Source of the DNA: Plantago elongata
Lineage: Eukaryota > Streptophyta > Magnoliopsida > Lamiales > Plantaginaceae
Reading direction: 5' to 3'
Assembly: GCA_036897095.1 (NCBI GenBank)
Contig: JAYMSP010000158.1
Location: forward strand, 1 to 64,000
DNA length: 64,000 nucleotides
A model generated the notes under the pieces. The model searched no databases. It saw only the letters and a program-made list of their open reading frames with translations, and had not been told where the DNA came from. Both the position numbers and the translations under genes were made by a program. Below, in pieces: positions 1-12,325 of the stretch (within the stretch, counting starts at the first letter, position 1; each line of letters starts with the position of its first letter).

Positions 1-3000
1 TGCATAGTTGTATAATTTCTATAAAAAAAGGAGGCAAAGCCCCTAATAGTACACATGAAATATTTCACTAAATAGACTTGAAGCAATACTAGAAATGTAT
101 CAATTTTCTTTTTAGAAGTAAAAGAAGTTCCTGGAAAGCTGTTCGAATAGATTCAGATTCTCTATTTTCTGATGTATTTTGGAATTGGAAGGCTAGCTTA
201 TGACAACATCCATGATAAAATCTGGCGTTGCACCAATGCAGGACTATAAAATGGAAAAAGTTTCCATGATATATGCTCTAGAGTTTCTTTTATAAAAACT
301 AAAACAAGTCTATTAATTGAATTAACAGGATCAGTTGTTCATGAAATGCATGTGTGCTATGAGTTACAGTTCGCTAAGAAATAGAAATAAGAATACTTAT
401 CAGAACTTTTTATTATTATACATTAAAATCATGTTCTCTTTATCTCTAAATTATATACCATAACTGACAAAAAGTTTATTGACCAACGGCAGAATCAATT
501 TAAATCAATGCTACAGATTCAATGAGAAATGAATTATACAGGAGGTGCCCATCCCACTTATGTACTGTACATTTCCGCATCACATGGCAATAACCTGAGT
601 CAATGCCAACTTTTTCAGCTCGATTTAGCTTTAGCATATAAAAAGAGCTATTTGTCTACGCATAAATTGTGTAGCAATACCCGGCAATCCTGCCCTACTT
701 TGCCAAGTTTGAAAGCCATTCATTCCAGAATTTTAGCGATTTTAGGTCGTCTCCCTTAGTGATTTCCTATATTTTAATATTTCCATTTAAGAGATCTCAA
801 AAAACACGAAAATAAGTCCATACATAAAAGTGTCTAAAAAAAGAAAGAAAAATAAGTCTAAAAGAGGCACCAATTCTCTTTCTTTAGACTGTTTTCTTTC
901 TTTAATACATTACTACTATCTATATCTACCGCTATTTGATTGGTTCATCGGCGGCGATGAGCCAAGGAATCCATACTAAGGAGCTTAACGAGCATTGTAT
1001 TCTTTTAGTGAAGTTAAACGTGCTTGCTTCCTTTGTTTCTATGTTTTTCTCAATATGTTGTATGATACTTCTTAGTTAGTATATCCTACCTATTAGGATG
1101 TTGCATTGCAATCTTCTCTGCCTTTCTTTTCTGCTTATAGAATGGTAACAAGTATGTAAAAAACGAGTTATTGCTCACTCACAGGGAAAGAGTTTCGTTT
1201 TATATTGTATATAAGATTTCTTTCTTCTTGTCTACTTACTTAAAACTTCAATGAAAATATTAGCGGAATATGAACGCAGTAAACCCTTTAATTTCATATT
1301 TGGAAAGACATTACATTAGCAAAAAAGTGAAACAACCAGCTATGGGTAGATTTTTCTTTATTAGCCTTAGCACACTTCTATTTCTTTTTTATGTCCGTTA
1401 AGTATTTCTTTGATTTTTGATGAGTATAATTAAATGAGTTTTTCCAAATCAAATATAGAATCTTGTATAGATAGATCGAGTTAGTCAGTTTCTCTAACTC
1501 CCGGAACGTCGGTCGTGGTATATATTATAGTCAACTAAAAGCCTTTTACTACACAGTACATAATTTAGTTAAAGTCAGCACAAATGTTGATAACAGAATC
1601 TAGGTGCTTTGTCGATAAATTGAAGACTTATTATGCTTCTCTCCTTGCTTTTTATACATAATAAATAACTAGAGAGAGTAGTTAGAAAGGAATTAGAGTA
1701 AAGAAGAATTAGATTAATTACGGATAACTTTACATTTGTCCTTGTGATTTCTTCTTATATATTCTTAGTTTAGTCTTCTTCTATTTTATAGGTATATCTT
1801 TATTTATATTCTTGCACCTGGTATGTTTACTTCTACTATGCCTAGTCCTTTTCTTTCTATCCCACTCGGTTCGGTGTTAGTTGTAATTGAATAATTCTTT
1901 TAGTAATCCAGTTTTTAGTATCTTTGTATTAGATGAATTTGCCAGAGCGTTTATTTTTTCTTAATAATGACGTTATAGACGAGCATTGTGATTCTATTAT
2001 CTTTATATCTTTAATAACTACATCCTATCCAAGGATCTGAACGGTCTAATCTGTATCTTTGACGGGTTGTTCTATGTCTACTGGATTACTACATTTTCTT
2101 AGATCTCTTTTTACGGTGTTTTATTAGTCCCTATGTATTTTTCAAATGTTTAAACCCAAACTAAAAAATAGAAGTACGTATCTCCACCCGTTGTCCTCTA
2201 AATATCTACTATTTTCTCTTTTATTTATCATATCTATTATCATAGTGTTAAGACTATATGCCCACCTTTTGTTTTTCTTTATTATAGGAAGGTTTGCAAA
2301 TGATGCGGCAATGCTTGGGTGTTACCGAGTGAGTTGTTAACTATAGTTGTATTGATGAATGACCTATTCCTATATCCTAGAAGTTTCTATTGTTAGCCCT
2401 TTAACCTTATTTAAATTCTAGTTGCTTTGAAAAACAACAAACTAACTATAAGGGTGAAAACGTTCATTTCTAAGACAAGCTAAACTAAATAGACTCCAAT
2501 CAAAAGCAATGGCCTCGTTGTTTTCATTTCGTGTTTCTACCTAAAAAATAAACCATGTCATTAATATTTGATACGGAATTTGGTACTATATTTCATTATA
2601 CGACCGAACTTGTTGTACTATTTAACTGCATTTTCATTGCATATGCATTATTTTTTTTAGCTATCTTGGGTGCAATGGCTTTTCAGGTTTACCCGAATTT
2701 ATTGGATAATAATACATATTACATTATTTAGAAATAGGCAATAGGCCTTAACTTATTAACTATTTGAAAAAGAACACTGCTGAAAGATAAAGACAGCCAT
2801 AATAAGAGCTAATCTCATAAGACATTTCAGCATCGAGGCATATTTCTTTCCATACTAGGCGAATAATAACAATACACTGCTATGTTTGATGAAGAATGTG
2901 CTTACTACACAGTTAGGTATTTCTTATGCCATTGATAACTTTTTAAGAAGCTTTATTAGGGTATTTATACGAATTAAGGTCTATTGCAGAGACAGACAAA

Positions 3001-5390
3001 GATGCAAGGAATTATTTAGCTAGAAGGTAAGATAGAACTTGAGATCTTTCTCATTTGATGAATTAACATGGTTGGTTTTAGACTCCTCCGCCTTGTTGTG
3101 TTGTCAGAAATTGCTTTGGATTAGTTCTATGACAAGTACTCTGATTAGAAAAGTCTATAAAAGAATAAATGGGAACCAAAACCCCAAAAGTAGCATATAG
3201 CGGAAAGGACAACAAATAATAACTTATAATATATAATATCTGTACTAATGTATTTTTAATGAGATCTCTTAGACTTCTACGATTTGTTTTCTATTTCGAA
3301 AGGAAAAAGGCCTTTTTTATTACTAAAATAAATAGAGTATCTACCACAACCAGAGCAAACTATTCAAATAAATATAGAATTTCTTCTCTGCGATCAAGGC
3401 TCTTTCTATGCCACTCTCTTTACTTCTAACTTAAATTAAGGGTGTTCTTACTTCTTAACCTTACCATCTCGCGAGTCTCTTGCACGGTGTTATATATATA
3501 TCCCCATAACCTTGTAGTTTTGTCAAGAATAGATCGTGTTTTTTAGTCAACAAACATAAAAAAGTAGATTTATAGGCTTGGGGCCAACAACTTACTGCTA
3601 TTATTTATTATACATGAATTCTATTCCAAGAAATAACTAATTATGAGCGCATAAGAATAAAAAGATAAAAGAAGTTTGCATTTCGCACATAAAATGAATT
3701 TTTAGTTTATTCCAGACGGATTACACTCACAAAGGACATCTATTTGACTCTTTTTCTATTTAGAATCTCAATATAAAGTAATAGTGCGGTATTGCCAAGG
3801 ATAGGCTTCTTTACTCTTTTTTTTTACACGCGATGTCTGTCTCACAATGCGGCACATTCCTTAGGTTAACTGTAAAAAGTCTTGATAGGGTAGTTCTAAT
3901 TCCAGGTTTATATTCTCTAGTTAGTATATAGATAAGTAGGAAGGGATATGTATGATTTGCTTGAGTCTATTTGTTCTAACTCTTGGTATGCGCTGCTATT
4001 ATTTATTTTAAAATATTATGTTCTATAAGATGCGAGAAGATAAGTCTGTAAGTGAATATTTGAGAGAGTGTTTAGGTTAGAAATAAAGAAAGGACTAGAG
4101 TTAGAACACGAATAAGTATGAATTCATTATTGATTATCTTTGATTCTTCTTATTTTGTATTTTATGCTAGGTTACTTCACTTATCCTCCCTTGTTGCTAT
4201 TGTGGTTGTTTGTTGGTGTATTATTAGGTATATCCCTCTTTCCTTTTTACCAAGTTTTAGAATGCATAATATCCTTAAATAAGACTTTTTTCTAGGACTT
4301 AACTTAACCTAGATTAGCATAGAAGGAGTCCTTAATTGTTTGGAATTGCTTGGGAACATTATTATTAGTGGTCATTTTTGTTTTGCAGGCCCTTTCTATT
4401 TATTAACTTGAGAACGGAAGGAATGGAGTTATAGAAATTTGCACAAATCAACTAATAAATATCTAATCTATTTTAGAAAAAGTATATCTTGCCCGAGCAT
4501 CTCTGTACTACTTCCCGTTTCTTTAGAATTATATATGAACTGCTTAGATTCTTTATTCTAGATTACTACAAAGTTTCTAAAAAAAGCCAAAGAATAACAA
4601 GCAAGGACTAATAAGAATCTATTATAAATATTAGAAAGGTACACACTAAACACTAATTATAAGCCAGGTCAGTCAACTTATATACTCTCTTTTACCTATG
4701 TCGTAAAAAATACTTAATTGGTAAGGAAATTCTAGAAGAATTCTTATAGGTTAAGTTATGCTTTCTAGGAGATAGGTTTGTGAACTTTTCTTATTTAGTC
4801 TGGCCTAAGAGTCTTTTTGTGTAGTATTTGTATTTTTTTTGCCCGGCTGTCTTCGTTGTTTCTATCTTATTTTATGTGTTTGTTAGTTTAATATACTATG
4901 TCTTAATATGTTGTCTACTACGTATAACTATATTTATTTTACGATAAATTCGCTTTCGGTTGTATTTGATATTCCTCTATTTTTATTAGTTTATTTAGTT
5001 CTGTTGTTACTATACTTTTATTTCTTTGGATACTTCGCAGTTGCAGGTGTATATATATATAGGTATATATGTTTTGCCTGTTTCCTTTATAGAATGCATG
5101 ATTTCCTCGATGTTAATATTATCTTATAGATTTTCACTAAGCACTAAATAAGAAATGAAATAATTGTTAAAAGAGCGTGGCATCAATAATAGGACTAAGT
5201 AAAGAAGTTGGGCTGCAGTAAGTAAGTAAGGATCGTATAGATTTTACAGTCGTGTATGCTTCTTTCATAAGGCTGAGAGAAGTCTAATTTCATTAGTATC
5301 CCTTTTCTACTACGAGGTACGCTTTTCCACAATTTCTTATTTATATGTAGTATTTATTATTTTATTTACGAATCAAATACGAGACTAAGG
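1..5390. other. Class M AT-rich spacer, no gene recognised
   Basis: Ordinary AT-rich spacer without a recognisable gene. Open frames of 60-76 codons at 529-759, 2146-2340 and 4908-5129 (all +) encode hydrophobic or low-complexity peptides with no family motif; I take them as chance. It contains one copy of a hairpin repeat (925-973) whose inverted partner lies near 55.2 kb. No tRNA-type T-arm or rRNA core word was seen on either strand. The right boundary, where the texture changes to class T, is approximate. Confidence 0.6.
925..973 (+). repeat. Dispersed hairpin repeat, copy 1
   Basis: This roughly 49-bp element reads accgct, a short variable step, then attggttcatcg, a 4-nt loop, cgatgagcc and aaggaatcca. 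The segment 942-963 folds into a 9-bp stem (one G-T pair) with a GCGG loop. A diverged inverted copy lies at 55242-55287 and keeps attggttcat, tgagccaaggaatcca and a shorter stem. Shared ends around a conserved stem suggest an RNA or DNA hairpin element rather than coding sequence. Function unknown. Confidence 0.6.
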
Positions 5391-5470
5391 GAAAGCGCCC
5401 TTCTCTATATTTATTTCTCTTAATATGATCTATAAAAGTTAATAGATTTCTTTAACAAGTATTAGAAGTA

Positions 5471-5519
5471 ACCCTTTAGAATAAGTTTGAACTCCTAGAA
5501 ATTCTACACTCTAAAGGGT
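5471..5519. repeat. Perfect 10-bp inverted repeat near class M/T boundary
   Basis: accctttaga at 5471-5480 is the exact reverse complement of tctaaagggt at 5510-5519, with 29 nt between the arms. It lies within about 100 bp of the left end of the first class T block. It could form a stem-loop in RNA or DNA; no function is assigned. Confidence 0.6.
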
Positions 5520-8500
5520 CAACTCCGTTCGTCTAGTATACCTAAGTTTTTTAAAGACATAATGAATTGTGCAAGAGTATAATCCTTTATGAATAGTTTA
5601 GGCTTAAGGATAATAACTCCTTCTTAGTACTACTAGCGAATAATATTTGTTGTAAGGGGATTTATTCTTAAGCATTTTAAAATACTTTTCCAAGGGCCTA
5701 GAAGATGTAAGTGAGTACTCTCTATAATTTAACTATAAATAATCTAGGGGTAAACCTATAGTACTCTATTCTTATGAAAGGGTAATTCTTTCTAGTATTT
5801 TTATTTTAAAAAAGATTGCATACGTTATGACTACTAAAGGACACTTCTATATTCTAGTTATTGTATACAGTACCTTAAGCCTTAATTAAGATACTAGTAG
5901 TTCTTCTCCCCTGTAAATTATTATATATGTAAGAGCTCTACCTTTTCCCTTAATAAACATATAAGAATATAGTTTAAACTAATTGATTTCTTTCTTAATT
6001 ATAGGATAAACCCTACCCTAAAATATAGCTCAAAGCAGTCTTTATTAGTAAGAAACACGCTTCTCATAGGGTTAATATACTCTCATAGTTGAGCAGAAAT
6101 ATAAAGGTTATCCTTCTTTATAGTGAAGTCTCTTACATAAACATTAGATAAAAAGACGTATTCCTGCGTACCAAATTTTTAATAAGAGCTCCTTATAGTG
6201 CAGTTAGATTTTATGATGAAGAAGACTATGTTCCCTTTATATTATAATGCCTTAACGAGTAAGGCTTAGTAAGCAACTGTTTGTTATACCTATATATATA
6301 ATTTCAGAGAAGTATCTACCTTATTTAAGGGAGCTTTTAGTACTCTAGCTAGTTTATACAGAAGGAAGAATTACTTAATAACTTAGTATAAAAAGACGCC
6401 TTGAAGGAGACTTATACTACATAAATTTATAAGTAAAGCAATGCTTTCTTTTATAAACTAGGATATACGAGGAGGAGTACTCACGGGTATTATTTAATTA
6501 TTAATAGGAGATATAAGAGTACTATACTAGAGACACTATAATTATAATAAGGAAGTTCTTACCAAAGAAACTTTTTTATTAGTTAAGACATAAACTAAAG
6601 TCTTTTTATTACTCAAAATTATAGGTATAAAAGAGTTACTATGTTAAGCAAGAAACACTCCTTGAGCATTCATAAGTTATGTGTTTCATTCTCTTTATAT
6701 AAAAAAAAATACTCCCCTCTTTCTTCTCCATAAACTAGAGAATATATAAAACTAATACTAAAGCGTTAATATAATAAGCAAGGCCGGCATAGGACTCTTA
6801 GTAATCGGGGAAGGTAGGGAGTATCTTATATTTTATACTTAACTAATTGTAGATATTACTAAGAGAACTTTCTATTACTAATAATGTATGGTATAGTGCT
6901 TCCTCCTATTAATATTCTCGAGGGCCCTATGAACATTAAAGTTTTATTACTTTTCTTTATAAAGAGTATTTTATTATGAGCTAAGGGTGACACAATTTAT
7001 TAGGTATGCTAATTAGACATGTATTCTTCAAAAGTAAATTCTAGTATAAGTACAATACCTTAACATTAGAGAACTTAATTATAAAATATAGTAGGGACTT
7101 ATCTAATTATGCATAATTAAGAACTAAATATTTATTAACTATAACAGTACAAAGAGAGGATTTACCCAGTACTTTCTCCAGAATATTTATATGCTTCTTA
7201 ACATTTTTAAATAATTATTAAAGTACTCAAGTATAGTAAATCTGTAAATAGTAAGATAATACGGCTCCTTTTTAGAGCATCTAAGAATGAAGCAACACTA
7301 TTTTCTTCATGTAGTTAGGGTATTATCCTGTAGTTTTATAAATAATATCTTAAACCCTAATTATTAAATAAATATAAGATACAATAGATGCTAGGGTGAA
7401 TATACCATTTATGCGCTGGTTATTAAAAGAGAGCCTTGCTCAATTATTTATTAATAAGCTACTCCGTTACTTTAACTAAAGGCTTATGTTATATAGATAG
7501 AATTAGAGATCCTCTCTTACTTAAAAATCGTCGTGCATACTAAAGTGTCTTATTAATATTAATAAAGAAGTGCTTACTAGACTCTCCTATATATAGAAGT
7601 GTTAGAGTCCTACACTTAAAGTTATGTTTTAAATAAAACTGTAGCGTAAAAAATAGTTTGTACTAACCTAACCCATGCATGATATATACTAGAGATGTGC
7701 TATAATAATTTATACTATACTTTTATTATAAATATTACCACGAAGAGCTAGGAGATACGCCCTTCTTATTAAAGAATCTCATCGCTGCTAGGAAAAATAC
7801 TAGTACCCCCAGTCTTTTGCTTAAGGAAAGAGTGTTATATTGCCCTCCTATTTGAATAAGATAGACCTACTTTGTGTATATGCTAGAAATAGGGTGTGCC
7901 CCTGTTATAAAGGCACTTAAATATGCATTACTCTAAGATAGCTTCACTAAAATATTCATAATCATTAACAGCGCCTTCTCTTTCACTAGCAGTACTATTT
8001 CCAAGACATAGTTATTTATAAAGGGTTCCTTCTAAGTATCAGATTTATATTAATTATAAGGGAACTCAGGGAGTCACTTGGGGTGTAAGTAAAGTACTTT
8101 AGTCGAAAATTATATAGTAAGGAATTATTTATTATAACTCTCTAATACTGAACTACTTTTGGGAGTGTATTAGGTTAAGAAGACTTGATTATTAAGGTAT
8201 ATTAAAGGGAAGTCATTTACTATTTTACTTTAAGTAAAGTATAAACAATTCTCTAGTATGGAGTTTTTGGATGAACCTCCGATACACTAGTACTAGTAAC
8301 TAAAAAAATAGCCTAAAGGGTACTTGACTTAGAGAGTTCTTATCCCTAATAATTTAGTAACAAAGGGGGAGCTATCACTTAATCTATAGCTTTTTTATAT
8401 AATCTAGTCTTTTTTTATTAAAGCTTAGTGAGCAGTACTTTCTCTCTTATTACTAAACCATATTTACAAATTATTTGTACAAGTATAGTAATCTCTTCTA

Positions 8501-9337
8501 CCTCACTCCTTAGGTATTTGCCAGGACATTTATATTGTATGAGCTCCCTTACTTAATAAATGATAATTTATTCTGTAAAGTATAAAGGCGCTCTTTAGTA
8601 TTAGGGAAGAATTACACGTATCTTCTTTATTATAGAGGTGTAGGAAGTGCACTAGATTATACCCTTCTCTATAACGTAAGGTACATAAAAGGTCTTTCTT
8701 CTTAAGGCACTCTAGTAATAAAGCATACTCTTTTCTACAAAGTATGTATAATACTCTTTTTTAATAAAATATATGGAACCAATTTCTACCATATACTTGT
8801 ATAAAGTAAAACTTTAATAAAGCGCTTAGTTATAGGAAAAATTACAAATAAGGGCTTAAAGAGTTATTTCCTTCTCTAATAAATACTAGCGAAAGAATTC
8901 TTGCTTATGTCTTACTAATTATTAAAGAGCTTAAGTACGGTAAGCCTTTCTTAAATGATACTTCTCTTTAGTAACTTACGTAAAAAGGATGTTAGTAAAA
9001 AATTAAATATTCTTGTAAACTCTGTTACCTAAAGCTTTAGGTATTTGAAGGAAGAGATGCATACGCTTTCTTTTTTTAGACTTGTCTTTATAAAAAAAGA
9101 TTTCTTAAGTACACTACTAGCCTGTAGAAGAGATTATTATATTTCCTTAAGAAATGTGCATAACTTCTTATAATGATATAGAAATCACTAGCCCTCTTTC
9201 TTAACACATAAATAAATGCTTGGGGTTTGATAATAAAGTATACTTGCAGGAACTCTATGCTTATCTTTTAAATACAGTGATAAAAAGACTCCCGCCTTAG
9301 TAAATAATGATAGTTCTTATTTTAAATATATTTGACT

Positions 9338-9355
9338 ATAAGGGAGGCACTTGTA
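9338..9355 (+). repeat. 18-bp exact dispersed repeat, copy 1
   Basis: ataagggaggcacttgta occurs here and again at 18561-18578, both inside class T blocks about 9.2 kb apart. A looser version, aaagggaggcatgtac, lies near 25635, and the reverse complement of the gcacttgtac half is near 28170. This supports a family of short related words inside class T. Confidence 0.7.
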
Positions 9356-12045
9356 TAATATTGTGGTTTATTATAAAAAAAACTATACTTAATTATTCAG
9401 GTAATATAGAGAGGACCCTTTCTTGGAGTATACTTCTATATAGACTCTAAAAGAGTGACTAAGGCTATCTATTTTATAAGGTAAGTTATAATAAACTCCT
9501 CTTCATAAATAGAATGCTGTAAGGGAACCACTCTCCTCTATTATAGTATAGATCTATGTATTTAATAAAGGATTAAAGGACTTTTTAAGGCAATACCTTA
9601 TAATAGGAGTACTTGAAATAGCATATAGGAAAGGGTATTAGTACTCTTCTTTACCAGAAATATATTAATAGTTAGTTAATGCTACTCCTTTTAAAATATA
9701 TACCATCTTAAGTAACAAGCATACCCCTTACCTATTTCACACATATATAAAGTAATTATAGTATTTATAAAGAGTTACTAGTACCCAAGTATATTTAAAC
9801 GTACACCCTTATAAAATAAAGCTTGTATAGTAATGTATCCTTAAGAATAAATACTTGGATACTTATGCCTTAGAGATGGAGGTACTAAAGGTACTTCACT
9901 TCTAAATTTGGAGAAATAATGCTATAACTATTCTGTAAAATATTTTAGGCTCTTACTCTTGAAAGGGAGTCTTCTCCCCTTTATATCTATAGCATAAGTT
10001 TATAATAGATGATTATTTTTATTTTTATATAATTTATAAACATAGCAAATTTTTTAGTAAACCTCTTATACAAATGCGTATGAAATACTTCTTTTTCTTT
10101 TGATAGATTGCCCCTTATATTTAATAATGAGTTATACTTTAGTTAATATAGATTATATAAGTCCTGCTTATTATAGTATTCCCTTAATTATTAAGTTATT
10201 TATGGAAGAGTAAAAAAAATTTTATAGGCGCTATACTACGAAACACTCTATAATACAAGATAAAGATAAGAGAAGTAGTCCCTTCTCCTTTAATCTCTAT
10301 TAATATAGAAGTTTTTCTTAGAGAGTCCCTTTTACACACCAAATACCTTGAAAGAGGAAGTCGTCCGTGCTCTTTTTATACTTAAACTACGCGGATTATT
10401 AAGAAACTATAGGTATAAATTTTTTGGATAATGCCTAACTATTAGGGAAGGAAAGAGTACCCTATTTAATAAGAGACCTTTTACCAGTTTATATATAGGA
10501 GAGTTGCCTTAGATTCTTTGTTGTACCTTACTTATTAAACTTATTAATTAAGCAAAGAAGTTATTTCTCTTAATATTTGAGAAAGATTTATACCTTATTT
10601 ATAGTATAAATTATCTCTTACTAATAAAATATTCAAGATAATTAACTAGTATTATTAAGTTACCCTTTAGAGCCCTTACCTAGAGAGTATGTATAAAATA
10701 AGTGGAGAGAATCATTCTTACTTCCCTTTATTAAAAAAAGCTCTCTTAGTTAATACGTTCTATAGAGTATAAAATTTGTAAGCGTGCATACCTTCTCTTT
10801 GTGAAATAAAGTGTACTACTATAGCTAATGTCTTATAAATGAATAATTGTTTAATAGATATTTATATAAATACAATAACTCCTCAAGGAAAATACTTATA
10901 TGTTATTCTACAGAAGGAAAGGCATACTTAAGTAGACTTATTTAAAGTATTCTCTTATGAGTGAACTCTTATAATAGTATATAAAGGAGCTGGTACTTAC
11001 ACTAGTGCTAAGACGAGGCTTGTTATACTTTAGTTATAGAAATATATTAATTGAGACTCACTATTATATTACTAAGAAATACTTTAATTTAAAACAAGCT
11101 TGCGTATAATCTAAGAAGTACACAATTACATAATATAAAGGAGTTAGTTTAGTAGGAAGATAAGACCCTAGCAAGCCTTCATAATATACCCTTGCTCAAG
11201 GGAGGGTTTTTGTTGCATTATATTTAGGAAAAACACTCTTCTAACCCTATATTATTTAAACTTAGATATACCCAGTTAAGAGCTATTAGTTATATAATGA
11301 GATACCTTATACATGACCAGCCTTTCTTCATTTATTGTAGTATTTATATAGTTGTTTATTAGAGATAGAGCCCTAGTTTATATAGCTGATAGTGGGAGTA
11401 TTAGGGAGTACTTCGCTTTTATTATACACAGGCACTTTCCCTTACTTAAAAATAGATACCCAATAAATTAGATATTGTATATGGAGAAATACCCCTTAAC
11501 TAGAAAGAAATAGAAGAGTGTAATACATACTTTTACTTAATGATTAAAACTTAAGTTTTAATATATTACTCAAATAAGGGATATTACTAGAAAAGAATTG
11601 CCTCTTTAGTATTTATTATTAGTGTAATACCATTAAAGTATGTAATTAAGATTATGCCTAATAAATAAGGGTTCCTTACTTATCTATAAAAAGGTAAACT
11701 TAAGAGCATGCATGCACCTAATTATGTAAGCTAGTAATAGACGGCGCTTCTCTTAGACCTTTAGCAATATGTATATTTACTGTTTATTTAAGCCTTAATA
11801 ATTAATAATATACTATAAGTAGGCAAAGATTTACTAACTACTAGTGCATTCCTATACCATAAGAGAGGAGCTATTAGTTACACTGTAACCTTTAAGAGAA
11901 GTACTCATTTTTAGTTAAAGGGTTCTTTTTCTCTTTATTTGTCTAAATTCGACTGGCTGGTTAGAAAGTGGAGAAAAAGTGTTTTGTTTAGGCTTATTAA
12001 GAAGATCAACACGCAATCTAGGGATGGGGATTTAGCACAGGGAAA

Positions 12046-12325
12046 CTCTGCCTTTCCCCCTCTTTTCTTCTGAGTTCCTCTTTCTGTAGCTTTCTAGGAA
12101 AATCGGCTCTTTCTTTTTCCTCTTCTCTCTCTGTCTGATCTGCTCTAATCTCATCTTCTGTTCTTTTTCAATTTTCTTTTTGTTTGCTGAGATGAGAGCT
12201 ATTCACTACTCCATTTTTTTTCATCGAGGTTTTCTTTATTCTGTCCCTTTGTTCTTCCTTCTCTTTCTCTCTTTTAAGACTCTTGTTTTCTTTTCTGTCT
12301 TTTTCTAAGTTTTCTTTCTTAGACA
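12046..12325 (+). other. Pyrimidine-rich tract, about 280 bp
   Basis: The + strand here is mostly C and T, with many ctctttct, ttcttc and cccctctttt words and few purine runs. A gctgagatgagagc word interrupts it at about 12187. It starts about 100 bp after the end of the class T block. There is no long open frame, so it is not a hydrophobic coding exon. Such strand bias can mark an old simple-sequence expansion or a structured or splice-related element; nothing here decides between these. Confidence 0.6.

Larger units (their letters stand above)
5391..11940. other. Class T spacer, 6.5 kb, TA-step-rich and frameless
   Basis: First large class T block. TAA, TAG, TAT and TAC triplets are dense in all frames, and no ATG-started frame reaches 60 codons on either strand over 6.5 kb. 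Short words with G or C runs (gagtact, aaagggagg, cttactcc, accccc) interrupt the A/T background at irregular spacing of about 60-130 bp. It holds one copy of an 18-bp exact repeat (9338-9355) and a 10-bp inverted repeat near its left end (5471-5519). No gene is recognised. It resembles in style the AT spacer with GC clusters of some fungal mitochondrial genomes, but this is an analogy only. Confidence 0.6.

Noticed and set aside
1490-1540. gtcggt...atagtc resembling a group I intron core
   Set aside because: The P7 partner strand (gacta) is missing upstream, and no P3/P4/P6 pairing could be built.
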